Assembly (NCBI GenBank): GCA_050012135.1
Contig: JBEKHT010000041.1
Location: 1 to 21,092, forward strand
Reading direction: 5' to 3'
Length of the DNA stretch: 21,092 bases
Source of the DNA: JBEKHT01 sp050012135
GTDB taxonomy: Bacteria; Chloroflexota; Anaerolineae; Anaerolineales; RBG-16-64-43
The notes below the pieces were generated by a model. It ran no database searches and was not told where the DNA came from. It worked only from the letters and a program-made list of their open reading frames with translations. A program made the position numbers and the translations under genes. Shown here in pieces: positions 7,728-14,768 of the stretch (positions are counted from its first letter, which is position 1; every line of letters starts with the position of its first letter).

Positions 7728-8948
7728 TCAGGCCTTCGCGCGGCGGGTGGATGGCCTGACCGCGGGCGGTTCTGAGAGCAAGCCGGCGAAATCTCCGGGA
7801 AGATCTCCCACGTCGATTTCGGCGCCGTCGCAAAGCATGGCGGCTCGCTCCACCACGTAGCGCAGCTCTCGAATGTTCCCTGGCCAGGGGTGAGCGGCCA
7901 GGCCCTGAAGTGCGCGTGGAGTGGCTCCGCCCAATGAGGCCCCTGTGCGCTCATTGTATTTGCGCAGGAAGAGCCCGACCAGGGCTGGGATGTCTTCCTT
8001 TCGCTCTCTCAGAGGAGGCAAGTGGATGTCGGCAACCTTCAGGCGATAGTAGAGGTCCTCGCGGAATTCCCCCTCTTGACTGATGTGCTCCAGGTCTCGG
8101 TTGGTCGCCGCAATCACCTGGACGTCCGTGTGCAGTTCGGCGATCCCGCCCACCCTGCGGAAGGCGTGATCATCCAGAAAGCGCAGGAGCTTGGCCTGAA
8201 GGTCGAGGCGCAAGCCGGAGATCTCATCCAGGAAGAGGACGCCCTCATCCGCCGCCTCCACCAATCCGGGCTTCCGTTTTTGCGCGTCGGTGAAGGCCCC
8301 CGCCTCGTGTCCAAAGAGTTCCGACTCAATCACCTCGGCGGGCAACGCCGCACAATTGATGGGGAAAAAGGGCTTGGCGGCCCGCGGGCCCATCAGATGA
8401 ATCGCCCTGGCCAGGACCTCTTTGCCGGTCCCCGTTTCGCCCGAAATCAGGATGGGAACCGAGGTGGCGGCCGCCCGCCGGGCCTCGTGCAACACGCGCT
8501 GCATGGCCGGGCTTTCGCCGGGAATCCACTCCAGCGCCTCCGCTCTGGCCGACCTTTGGTAGTAGTCCAGCTCGCGCTGCAGACGTACGACCTCGGCCGT
8601 CCGCTGGATCACACTTCGCAAATGATCCGGGTCGAGAGGCTTTTCGAGCAGGTCAACTGCTCCCAGTCGAGTAGCCTCGACCGCGGTCGCGATGCTACCG
8701 TGGCCGGTGACCACCACGGTCTGTGGGCGAGGCCTCATGTTGGAAATCCGCCGGAGGAGATCGAGCCCGTGGCCGTCCGGGAGATTGAAATCGCAGATTA
8801 CGATGTCTGGCAGTTGCGTGTCAATCGTGCGGCTTGCGTCCCCCAGAGTCGCCGCCTCCAGGATTTCAAATCCGTCAGCCTTGAGAATCCTTGCCATCGA
8901 GCCACGTGCCTTGGCTTCGTCCTCCACGATGAGGATGCTGTACGACAT
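7728..8948 (-). CDS. NtrC-type sigma-54 activator (REC + AAA+), no DNA-binding domain
   Basis: This is a response regulator that, when phosphorylated, should hydrolyse ATP to remodel the sigma-54 RNA polymerase closed complex. The receiver domain (1-120) has E9/D10, phospho-acceptor D53, T81 and K103. The AAA+ domain (about 140-375) has Walker A GETGTGKE at 170-177, the sigma-54-contact loop as GAFTDA (217-222, instead of GAFTGA), Walker B LFLDEI at 238-243, and the REDLYYRL arginine region. After WPGNIRELRYVVERAAML the protein ends in a short disordered tail at residue 406, with no Fis-type helix-turn-helix. The terminator follows within 30 bp, so a frameshifted DNA-binding domain is unlikely. 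FlgR of Helicobacter is a known activator of this kind. Its ATG overlaps the kinase stop (TGATG), with GGAGG just upstream, so the pair is translationally coupled. The likely target is the sigma-54 promoter at 7629-7644. Confidence 0.96.
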   Translation of the reverse strand: MSYSILIVEDEAKARGSMARILKADGFEILEAATLGDASRTIDTQLPDIVICDFNLPDGHGLDLLRRISNMRPRPQTVVVTGHGSIATAVEATRLGAVDLLEKPLDPDHLRSVIQRTAEVVRLQRELDYYQRSARAEALEWIPGESPAMQRVLHEARRAAATSVPILISGETGTGKEVLARAIHLMGPRAAKPFFPINCAALPAEVIESELFGHEAGAFTDAQKRKPGLVEAADEGVLFLDEISGLRLDLQAKLLRFLDDHAFRRVGGIAELHTDVQVIAATNRDLEHISQEGEFREDLYYRLKVADIHLPPLRERKEDIPALVGLFLRKYNERTGASLGGATPRALQGLAAHPWPGNIRELRYVVERAAMLCDGAEIDVGDLPGDFAGLLSEPPAVRPSTRRAKA

Positions 8949-10897
8949 CAGGTTTCCTCCGTCGCCGCGGGGATGACAACCCGGAAGACCGTTCCGCTCC
9001 CCGCGTAGCTTTCGGCCATGAGCGAGCCATGATGGGCATCGAGGATGTGTCTGGAGAGGGCCAAGCCCAGCCCGTGCCCTTCCGCTCGCGTGGTGACATA
9101 GGGTTGGAACAGATGCTCTTGAACCTGGGCCGGGAGGCCCTGGCCCGTATCCGCCACTCGGACTTCGACCGCTGGCCGACCGCTGGCCAGGGTGGTCCCC
9201 TGAAGGCTGATCGCCAGATGCCCCCCCTGGGGCATTGCTTTGGCCGCGTTGTCGACCAGATTAAGGATGACCTGTTCGATCGAAAGCGGATCGGCCAGCG
9301 CTGGCGGGACTCCCTCCGACACGGTGAGATGGGTCTGGATCGCCGATCGGTCGAGAGAGGGCCGCACGCGCTGGAGCACCCGATTCACCAGCTCAGGCAT
9401 GGCGGTTGGAACCAGATGAAAGTCCTGACCTCGGGCGAAATCGAGCATGCGTCGGGAGATCTCGCTCAGGCGCCGGCATTCCTCCTGGGCTTCCGCGACC
9501 AACTCATGCAGCCCTGGCTCGAGATCGTGCAGGGCGTTCATCTCACCCAATTGCAGCGAAAGGTTGTTGAGCGGGTTGCGGACCTCGTGAGCAAAAGAGG
9601 CGGCCAACCATCCCAGCACGGCCTGCCGCTGCAAGTGTTGAACTTCGGATTGAGCGGCCTGGCTGACAGCCAAGTCGCTGATGACCAGCAGCACCTGCCT
9701 CTCCCCCCCCATATCCAGCGGCGCGATCGGGATGGCGCGCAGGAAGGCTGGGAATCCCTCGCCGTTCCGCCGGTAAAGGGTTAGCTCGCTGGCTTCCTGG
9801 ATCCGGTCGCTCTCGCTCGCGGCTCGCAGGGCCATGACGGCTTCGGGAGCGGTCAGCCAATCCTCGGCCTTCATTTCAGCCAATTCCTTGGAAAGGTAGC
9901 CAAACATCGCCTCGGCGCCAGGGTTGGCGCGCACCACCCGGTCGCCTCTTTCAGCCGCCAGGAGCACCGCCTGGGGGGTGGCCTCCAACAGGCTCTCGGC
10001 GATGGCGCGGAATTGCGTAAGCTGTGCGACGGACTCCTTGAGCCCTTTCTCCAGACTTCGGCCGCGCAGCTCGGCCAGCAAGGCAATGGAGAGCAGAGCA
10101 CTCAGTGCCGCAGGATCGGGCAGGGGATTCCTTTCTTTCCACCCGAGCAGCAGAAGGGCGCGCAAAGGCGCGGAGCGATTCAGATCGTGCACCACAATCT
10201 GCCGGGATCCGGCGGAAAGGGCCCAGGCTGCCAGGGGAGTCTCCACCGGGTCGCCCAGGTGCCAGACGTACGATGCGCTTGACAGATCCTTGAGCGTCAG
10301 CCCAGGATCGGCGGGAAGGCCGGGAGGCAGCCCCGCCTCGGCGGCGAGGGCTGGGGGCCCGCCCTCTCCTTCGGAGAGCAGTACGGCCGAGTAGTCCGCC
10401 TGCAGGAGCTGCGCGCCCCATGCCACCAACTCTTGGAGCGATCCCTCCTCCTTGATGCCTTGCACGAATGAGTGCAAGAACTGGATGCCTTCGTGGAGGC
10501 GTGGGTAGCTGGAGGACTCCGCCTCCGGTTGCTGGCGCAGGCTCACCAGGGCATCGGGCTCATCCTCGCCGGGAAGGCGAATGGCTTGGATTTCCCAGAG
10601 ATGAGGCGGATCCTCAGACGGCAGGCTGAGCCGTTGCGTCCAGCGCACGGGCCGCCCCCGCGCCAAGCTGGAGAGCATGGGGCCGATCTCTGGAACCCCC
10701 AGCAATTCCGCCAGGGAGCGGCCGATCAGCTCCTCTCGACGGGTGCCCAGCCTGCGCCCAGCCAGCGGGTTGGCATCCAGCACCGCCCCGCTCGAAGCGG
10801 CGACGGCGAAGAGCGCCTCGTGATGCATCTCCCCCAGTCCCAGGGCTTGGAACGAGAGACGATCTCGGGATTTTGAAGTGGGACGCAGCGCCCACAT
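8948..10897 (-). CDS. Soluble sensor histidine kinase (PAS-GAF-like-PAS-HisKA-HATPase)
   Basis: This kinase of the NtrB/AtoS sort probably phosphorylates the activator encoded next to it. Visible parts are an N-terminal PAS-like region (about 25-80, ANPLAGRRLGTRREELIGRS), a GAF-like region (about 140-285), a second PAS domain (about 295-410, ANPGAEAMFGYLSKEL), and the dimerisation domain with H-box FAHEVRNPLNNLS (His437). The ATPase domain has the N box (QVILNLVDNAAKAM), G1 (VADTGQGLP) and G2 (GHGLGLALSRHI). No membrane segment or signal peptide is seen, so it should sense a cytoplasmic signal, possibly through the GAF-like domain. The ATG lies 21 bp after the rpoN stop, with a weak AGGT ribosome site. 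Its TGA overlaps the activator ATG. The ligand is unknown. Confidence 0.95.
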   Translation of the reverse strand: MWALRPTSKSRDRLSFQALGLGEMHHEALFAVAASSGAVLDANPLAGRRLGTRREELIGRSLAELLGVPEIGPMLSSLARGRPVRWTQRLSLPSEDPPHLWEIQAIRLPGEDEPDALVSLRQQPEAESSSYPRLHEGIQFLHSFVQGIKEEGSLQELVAWGAQLLQADYSAVLLSEGEGGPPALAAEAGLPPGLPADPGLTLKDLSSASYVWHLGDPVETPLAAWALSAGSRQIVVHDLNRSAPLRALLLLGWKERNPLPDPAALSALLSIALLAELRGRSLEKGLKESVAQLTQFRAIAESLLEATPQAVLLAAERGDRVVRANPGAEAMFGYLSKELAEMKAEDWLTAPEAVMALRAASESDRIQEASELTLYRRNGEGFPAFLRAIPIAPLDMGGERQVLLVISDLAVSQAAQSEVQHLQRQAVLGWLAASFAHEVRNPLNNLSLQLGEMNALHDLEPGLHELVAEAQEECRRLSEISRRMLDFARGQDFHLVPTAMPELVNRVLQRVRPSLDRSAIQTHLTVSEGVPPALADPLSIEQVILNLVDNAAKAMPQGGHLAISLQGTTLASGRPAVEVRVADTGQGLPAQVQEHLFQPYVTTRAEGHGLGLALSRHILDAHHGSLMAESYAGSGTVFRVVIPAATEET

Positions 10898-10918
10898 CCG
10901 CTGATTACCTGCTTTCGT

Positions 10919-12331
10919 CTAGGGGGTTGACAGAGCAGCCATGCGTTGCGACCGCTGTGCCTTCCTGAGTGCGGCCGGCAGAATCCCTTCCATGGCGCGG
11001 TATTTGGCGATCGTTCTGCGCGCCACCGGAATCCCCCGTTCTCGCAGGATGCCGGCGACCTTGGTGTCCGTGAGGGGCTCGGTTTCCCCGGCAATAATGG
11101 TGCGGACCTCATCCCGAACGGAGAGACTCCGATCGAAGAATCTTGAGAGGGGAATAATGCGGCCATTGGGAAGCGCGGCCCTCTTGCGGCTGACTGCGCG
11201 CGAAATCGTCGACTCGTGAACCCCCAGGCGCTTCGCCACGAGGGCGCGGGTCAACGGCTTGAGATCACGGTCCGTGCCCAGGATAAACTCCCGCTGCTCC
11301 TCGGCCAAGGCCCGGGCCAGCCTCAGGAGGGTGTTCTGGCTCTGCCGGAGACATTTCTCAACCAGGGCCGCCTCCTCGACCTTGGCCTCCCAGCTGTCCC
11401 GCTCATCGCCTGCCAAGGTGCGCAGGGCCTCACGAAATTCCGAGCTCACATGCAGGCGCGCCGCCAGAGGCGCGAACACCTCCACGATCAGCGGGCCGTG
11501 GGACTGATGCGGGGACAGGCGAAAGGTCATTTCGGCATCGGTGTAGCGGTCCGGTTCAGGCGCCGCTCGGGCGTGGTCGGATCCGAGAAAGGCCCGGCCG
11601 GGATAAGGCGTCAGATTGAGGTGAATGAATCTGGCGGCCTGCTCGACCAGGGCGCGCGAGATCCCAAGCTGGCGCGCAATCGTTCCGTATTCTCCTCGGG
11701 CGAGTTCCTCCAGGTGGTCTCGGATGATGGGGCCGACGCATTCGGGAACGGGCTTCGTCTCGCTGAGTTGATCGACCTGAATAAGCAGGGCCTCCACAGG
11801 CGAGGGGGCGCCAATGCCGGGGGGGTCACCTCGCTGGATCGTGTGGAGTGTACGCTCGATCAAGGCCAGCGGCTTGTGCAGGTACTGGGCCGCCTCGGCC
11901 GGGCTCTCGGATAGAAGGCCATTTTCGTCGAGGCGAGCAAGAAGATAAACCGCCACCGGGCGCTGCTCGTCATCGAGCTCGGGGCCAATCTGCTTCATCA
12001 GCCGCTCGCGCAGCCCTTCCGGCTGGGCGGGTTCGGGGAGATCCTCCAAGCTCTCGCTCGAAGCCGAATGGACCGGAGGGGGGGAGAGGAAAACGATGGG
12101 CTGATCGCTGGGGGCGTGGCACACCGGGCAGGGGCCGGGCAGGTAAAGGGGCCGGTGGCAGGTCGGGCAGCGGGCGGGCTTGACCAGCTCCAGGGCTGGA
12201 TTGGAGGCGAGAACAGAATTCAACCACTGGTTGAGCTCGGCTCGCGAGAGCCCGAGAAGGTTCATCGTCTGGGCTAGGTGGGCCGTTGCAGTCTGGCGCA
12301 GGCGAGGCAGATTGCGTTGCGCAGTATACAT
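10919..12331 (-). CDS. rpoN: RNA polymerase sigma-54 factor with an N-terminal zinc-ribbon-like insert
   Basis: It directs RNA polymerase to -24/-12 promoters. The start is the ATG after GGAGGAG (5-nt spacing), giving 470 aa; the frame extends further upstream, but that part overlaps the promoter region. Region I (1-50) is short but has the NP(A)LE-type end (SNPALEL). It is followed immediately by CPTCHRPLYLPGPCPVC (C55, C58, C68, C71), a zinc-ribbon signature not normal for sigma-54. The core-binding and helix-turn-helix regions follow (VAKRLGVHESTISRAVSRK). The RpoN box reads ARRTIAKYR at 437-445, close to the canonical ARRTVAKYR. It heads an operon with the kinase and the DNA-binding-less activator, suggesting a dedicated module. 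Confidence in the family is very high. The zinc binding is inferred from the cysteine spacing. Confidence 0.97.
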   Translation of the reverse strand: MYTAQRNLPRLRQTATAHLAQTMNLLGLSRAELNQWLNSVLASNPALELVKPARCPTCHRPLYLPGPCPVCHAPSDQPIVFLSPPPVHSASSESLEDLPEPAQPEGLRERLMKQIGPELDDEQRPVAVYLLARLDENGLLSESPAEAAQYLHKPLALIERTLHTIQRGDPPGIGAPSPVEALLIQVDQLSETKPVPECVGPIIRDHLEELARGEYGTIARQLGISRALVEQAARFIHLNLTPYPGRAFLGSDHARAAPEPDRYTDAEMTFRLSPHQSHGPLIVEVFAPLAARLHVSSEFREALRTLAGDERDSWEAKVEEAALVEKCLRQSQNTLLRLARALAEEQREFILGTDRDLKPLTRALVAKRLGVHESTISRAVSRKRAALPNGRIIPLSRFFDRSLSVRDEVRTIIAGETEPLTDTKVAGILRERGIPVARRTIAKYRAMEGILPAALRKAQRSQRMAALSTP

Positions 12332-12414
12332 TGCGTCTCCTCCAGGGGGCCGCAATCCGCGCCTCGGCGGTGGTTCTGTCTGGAATGCGCCCGAATTGGC
12401 GCCCGAGGGGACGG

Positions 12415-12443
12415 AGTATAGGTCAAAACCCTTAAGGCCACAA
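12415..12443 (-). promoter_or_regulatory. Possible sigma-70-type promoter of rpoN
   Basis: The minus strand has TTGTGG, a 17-nt spacer, then TATACT (one mismatch to TATAAT). Transcription would start near 12408, leaving a leader of about 75 nt. The -35 is weak, so this is moderate. Confidence 0.45.
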
Positions 12444-12445
12444 GT

Positions 12446-12461
12446 TGCAAGTAGTGTGCCT
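12446..12461 (-). promoter_or_regulatory. Sigma-54-like promoter facing rpoN
   Basis: The minus strand reads AGGCACACTACTTGCA: GG-N10-GC with an intact TTGCA, and mismatches to the consensus at the first and seventh bases. It is one arm of the palindrome, and its start site would be near 12435. Sigma-54 autoregulation of rpoN is inference. Confidence 0.45.
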
Positions 12462-12463
12462 AC

Positions 12464-12479
12464 GGGCACGCCGCTTGCA
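12464..12479 (+). promoter_or_regulatory. Sigma-54-like promoter facing away from rpoN
   Basis: The plus strand reads GGGCACGCCGCTTGCA, differing from the consensus only at the first base. It shares 15 of 16 bases (GGCACGCC-C/G-CTTGCAC) with the promoter at 7629-7644. Transcription would start near 12490 and run antisense to the deaminase gene. No plus-strand gene follows before 14769, so a non-coding transcript or a binding site without transcription is possible. Confidence 0.45.
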
Positions 12480-12554
12480 CACGTCTCGGCCAAAGGGTTT
12501 GGAGGCTTGAGATTTGGCTATTCTTGGGCTGGGGGCGGTCTGGGCGGCCGGTAT

Positions 12555-14537
12555 CTAGGATCCGGGGTAAGCCAACTCCACATACTCGCTGGGCGTGGCT
12601 TCCGCCTCGCCTGCCCCCAGGAGGGAAAGGATGTCAAGGATCATCTGGGCCTTGTTCTCGGCATCGCGGCGCGACCAGGTTCTGCTCTTAACCTCCAGAA
12701 AGTGGCCGTGCAGAGCAGGCTTGTCGACCCGGTCCAGGTTGATGAAGAACTCGGTGTCGCGATAGCGCACAAGCCAGCGCCGCCGATCCTTCTGAACCTC
12801 GATCTCACTCCCGGGCTGGAAGTACTCCCGGTAAAACCTGAGACTGTGGGTTGCGGCAGCTAGGAATCGCGAGCGGGACAGCAGAACGGCATGCTGGAAC
12901 TCCTGTTCTCGGGCCGGCCCGGTCAGGGTCAGGCGGTAGCGAACGTTGTACACTTCTCCGCTCTCGTCAATAAACTCATCCTCCCGGTAGCGCAGACGAC
13001 CCTGCTCCGGATCGGCGAACACAAAGTAAGTGTCGTATTCGCGGTAATGGCGATGGCGGATGGTGGTCAACTCCGGGGATTCCATCTTCGCCAGAACTGG
13101 CTCGGGGTCCTCAAGCCGGACCTTCACCTGAACCTCGAATGACTCCGCCTCGGTGGTGCCACCGATAGCGACGAGCTTGGAGAGAACGGAGGTCTCGCGC
13201 TCAACCAAGAAGGCGTCGATTCGGGAGGCGATTTCCTGGGCGTTGCGCAGTAGTTCGTCTTGGTTGAGGGTCAGGAGTTGGCGATTGCGCATGAGCCACC
13301 GGCCATTGACCATCACATCCGTCACGTCGGCCGCATGTGCGGAGTAGACCAGACGTGAGTAGACCGCGTCCGGGCTGCGCTGGAACCCGGGCGAACTATG
13401 GACGTCACTCGGATCGATCAGGATGATATCGGCACGTTTCCCGACCTCCAACGAGCCGGTGATGTCCCCTAAGTGCAAAGCCCGCGCCCCCAAGCGCGTC
13501 GCCATGGCTAGAGCCACGCGCGCGGGTAGCGCGGTGGGGATGCCCGAGATCCCCTTGGCGAGGAAAGCTGCCAGGCGGGTTTCTTCAAACATGTCCAGGT
13601 CATTGTTGGAGGCGGGCCCGTCGGTGCCGATCCCGACGTTCAACCCGACCTCCAGCATCTTTACCACCGGGGCGACCCCCGAGGCCAACTTGAGGTTGCT
13701 CGAGGGATTGTGGGCGATTCCCGCGCCGGCGTGCAGGAGGGTGCGCATTTCCCCCTCGTCGATGTGCACGCAGTGGGCGGCTAGGACTTTCGCCTCCAGC
13801 AGCGTCTGCCTTTTTACATAGGGAATAACCGGCATCCCATTTTCGCGGCGCGAGTTTTCAACCTCCAGGGCAGTCTCGGCCAAGTGCGTGTGCAAGGGGA
13901 CATCCAGCTCGACGGCCAGTTCGGCGCAGGCCTTCAAGATCTCGGCCGTGCAGGTGTAGGGGGCATGTGGTCCTACCGAGGGCACGATGAGGGGGTGGCC
14001 CTTCCAGCGGACGATGAATTCGCGACAGGCGGCCAGGGAATCTTCAAAAGAGGTCGCATCCGGCGCGGGGAACTTGAGCACGGTTTGCGAGCAAAGGGCT
14101 CGCATTCCGACCTCCGCGGTGACCCGGGCTACTTCCTCTTCGAAGTAATACAGGTCGGCGAAAGTCGTGACCCCCGACCGAATCATCTCGGCGCAGGCCA
14201 GCTTGGTTCCCAGGCGAACGAAGTCGGGGTCGACGAACTTGCGTTCCACCGGGATCATGTACCCCAGCAACCAAACGTCGAGGCGGAGATCGTCGGCCAG
14301 TCCCCGCAACAGGCTCATGGGGGCGTGCGTGTGGGCGTTCACGAGACCCGGCATGACGATGCGTCCGCGGCAGGCGAACCGCGCCCGAGGCTCAAACTCC
14401 CGCTCCAGCTCGGCCTGTTCGCCGATTCCCACGATGAGGCCCTGATCTATGGCAACGGCCCCCGGGTTGAACAGCCGATAGCTGTCATCCATCGTGAGGA
14501 CCAGGCCATCCTCCAAGAGCAGATCAATGCCGGTCAA
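12555..14537 (-). CDS. MtaD/SsnA-type amidohydrolase (methylthioadenosine/S-adenosylhomocysteine deaminase-like) fused to a CYTH-like domain
   Basis: Residues 1 to about 440 are a metal-dependent deaminase of the amidohydrolase superfamily. Visible motifs are VNAHTHAPMSLLRG, LHTHLAET, AHCVHIDE and GTDGPASNNDLDM, the set typical of 5-methylthioadenosine/S-adenosylhomocysteine deaminases. The family is usually about 430 aa, but this protein has 660. Residues about 465-645 look like a CYTH domain: EVQVKVRL (a degenerate ExExK), EYDTYF, GRLRYRED, LEVKSRTWSRRDAENKAQ. CYTH proteins act on triphosphates or bind polyphosphate-like ligands. The start is TTG after GGAGG (4 nt). The frame extends to 14726, but that stretch contains the promoter and matches nothing. 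The gene is divergent from the pyrimidine-nucleoside phosphorylase, so nucleoside salvage is the likely setting. The deaminase substrate is unproven. Confidence 0.9.
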   Translation of the reverse strand: MTGIDLLLEDGLVLTMDDSYRLFNPGAVAIDQGLIVGIGEQAELEREFEPRARFACRGRIVMPGLVNAHTHAPMSLLRGLADDLRLDVWLLGYMIPVERKFVDPDFVRLGTKLACAEMIRSGVTTFADLYYFEEEVARVTAEVGMRALCSQTVLKFPAPDATSFEDSLAACREFIVRWKGHPLIVPSVGPHAPYTCTAEILKACAELAVELDVPLHTHLAETALEVENSRRENGMPVIPYVKRQTLLEAKVLAAHCVHIDEGEMRTLLHAGAGIAHNPSSNLKLASGVAPVVKMLEVGLNVGIGTDGPASNNDLDMFEETRLAAFLAKGISGIPTALPARVALAMATRLGARALHLGDITGSLEVGKRADIILIDPSDVHSSPGFQRSPDAVYSRLVYSAHAADVTDVMVNGRWLMRNRQLLTLNQDELLRNAQEIASRIDAFLVERETSVLSKLVAIGGTTEAESFEVQVKVRLEDPEPVLAKMESPELTTIRHRHYREYDTYFVFADPEQGRLRYREDEFIDESGEVYNVRYRLTLTGPAREQEFQHAVLLSRSRFLAAATHSLRFYREYFQPGSEIEVQKDRRRWLVRYRDTEFFINLDRVDKPALHGHFLEVKSRTWSRRDAENKAQMILDILSLLGAGEAEATPSEYVELAYPGS

Positions 14538-14688
14538 GATTCCTCCGTAGGGCTGGCCGCAGCCATTCCCTGACAGATCCTCTGCAACGGTTGGCGAGCG
14601 CCGCTTGAAAGCGTCCTTCCTATCCCCGGGCCGCTGTCCACAGGGGTTCCGACGGGACTCGGCCTCAGCAGGATGGAGGTCAGCATAT
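14538..14688 (-). other. About 150-nt leader of the deaminase gene, no recognised RNA family
   Basis: The predicted start near 14688 leaves a long untranslated leader. I see a small GGCTG/CAGCC hairpin just before the ribosome site and no known riboswitch signature. It could be structured, but nothing further can be supported. Confidence 0.35.
14541..14546 (-). promoter_or_regulatory. Ribosome binding site fixing the TTG start of the deaminase
   Basis: The minus strand has GGAGGA three nt before TTG at 14537. The protein then begins TGIDLLLEDGLVLTMD, in register with family N-termini, whereas the next ATG would lose the first beta strand. Confidence 0.6.
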
Positions 14689-14694
14689 CGGTGC

Positions 14695-14723
14695 ATTATA
14701 CTTACTCGACAGGGTCCGAACAA
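14695..14723 (-). promoter_or_regulatory. Sigma-70-type promoter of the deaminase gene
   Basis: The minus strand has TTGTTC, 17 nt, then a perfect TATAAT (14695-14700). The start would be near 14688. Confidence 0.6.
14697..14702 (+). promoter_or_regulatory. Possible -10 element for the phosphorylase, overlapping the divergent -10
   Basis: The plus strand reads TATACT, sharing four bases with the minus-strand TATAAT. The sequence 17 nt upstream (TGGAGG) is a poor -35, so the element is tentative. Confidence 0.35.
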
Positions 14724-14768
14724 CAAGACAGGAACACCGCCGCCCCAAGCGAAGCCAGGAAGTGATAG

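Larger units (their letters stand above)
12426..12500. repeat. 75-bp nested imperfect palindrome upstream of rpoN
   Basis: Outer arms AAACCCTTAAGGCC (12426-12439) and GGCCAAAGGGTTT (12488-12500) are inverted copies with one gap and one mismatch. Inner arms TGCAAG-N4-GTGCC (12446-12460) and GGCAC-N4-CTTGCA (12465-12479) are exact complements apart from the 4-nt spacers. Both pairs share the same centre (about 12463). On the minus strand the outer arm runs into TTTTG, so a terminator for the upstream deaminase gene is possible; an operator or promoter pair is the alternative. Confidence 0.75.

Noticed and set aside
7669..7740. Lost Fis domain of the activator through a frameshift
   Set aside because: Only about 30 bp separate the stop from a strong terminator, which leaves no room for a helix-turn-helix domain.
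7237..7833. Minus-strand ORF of 198 codons bridging the activator end and the small membrane gene
   Set aside because: It runs through the terminator and the sigma-54 promoter, and its product has no recognisable features.
12332..12493. Upstream extension of rpoN
   Set aside because: The added residues match no sigma-54 N-terminus and cover the promoter elements; the ATG at 12331 has a strong ribosome site.
14538..14726. Upstream extension of the deaminase
   Set aside because: It would cover the TATAAT promoter and adds Arg-rich sequence unlike the family.
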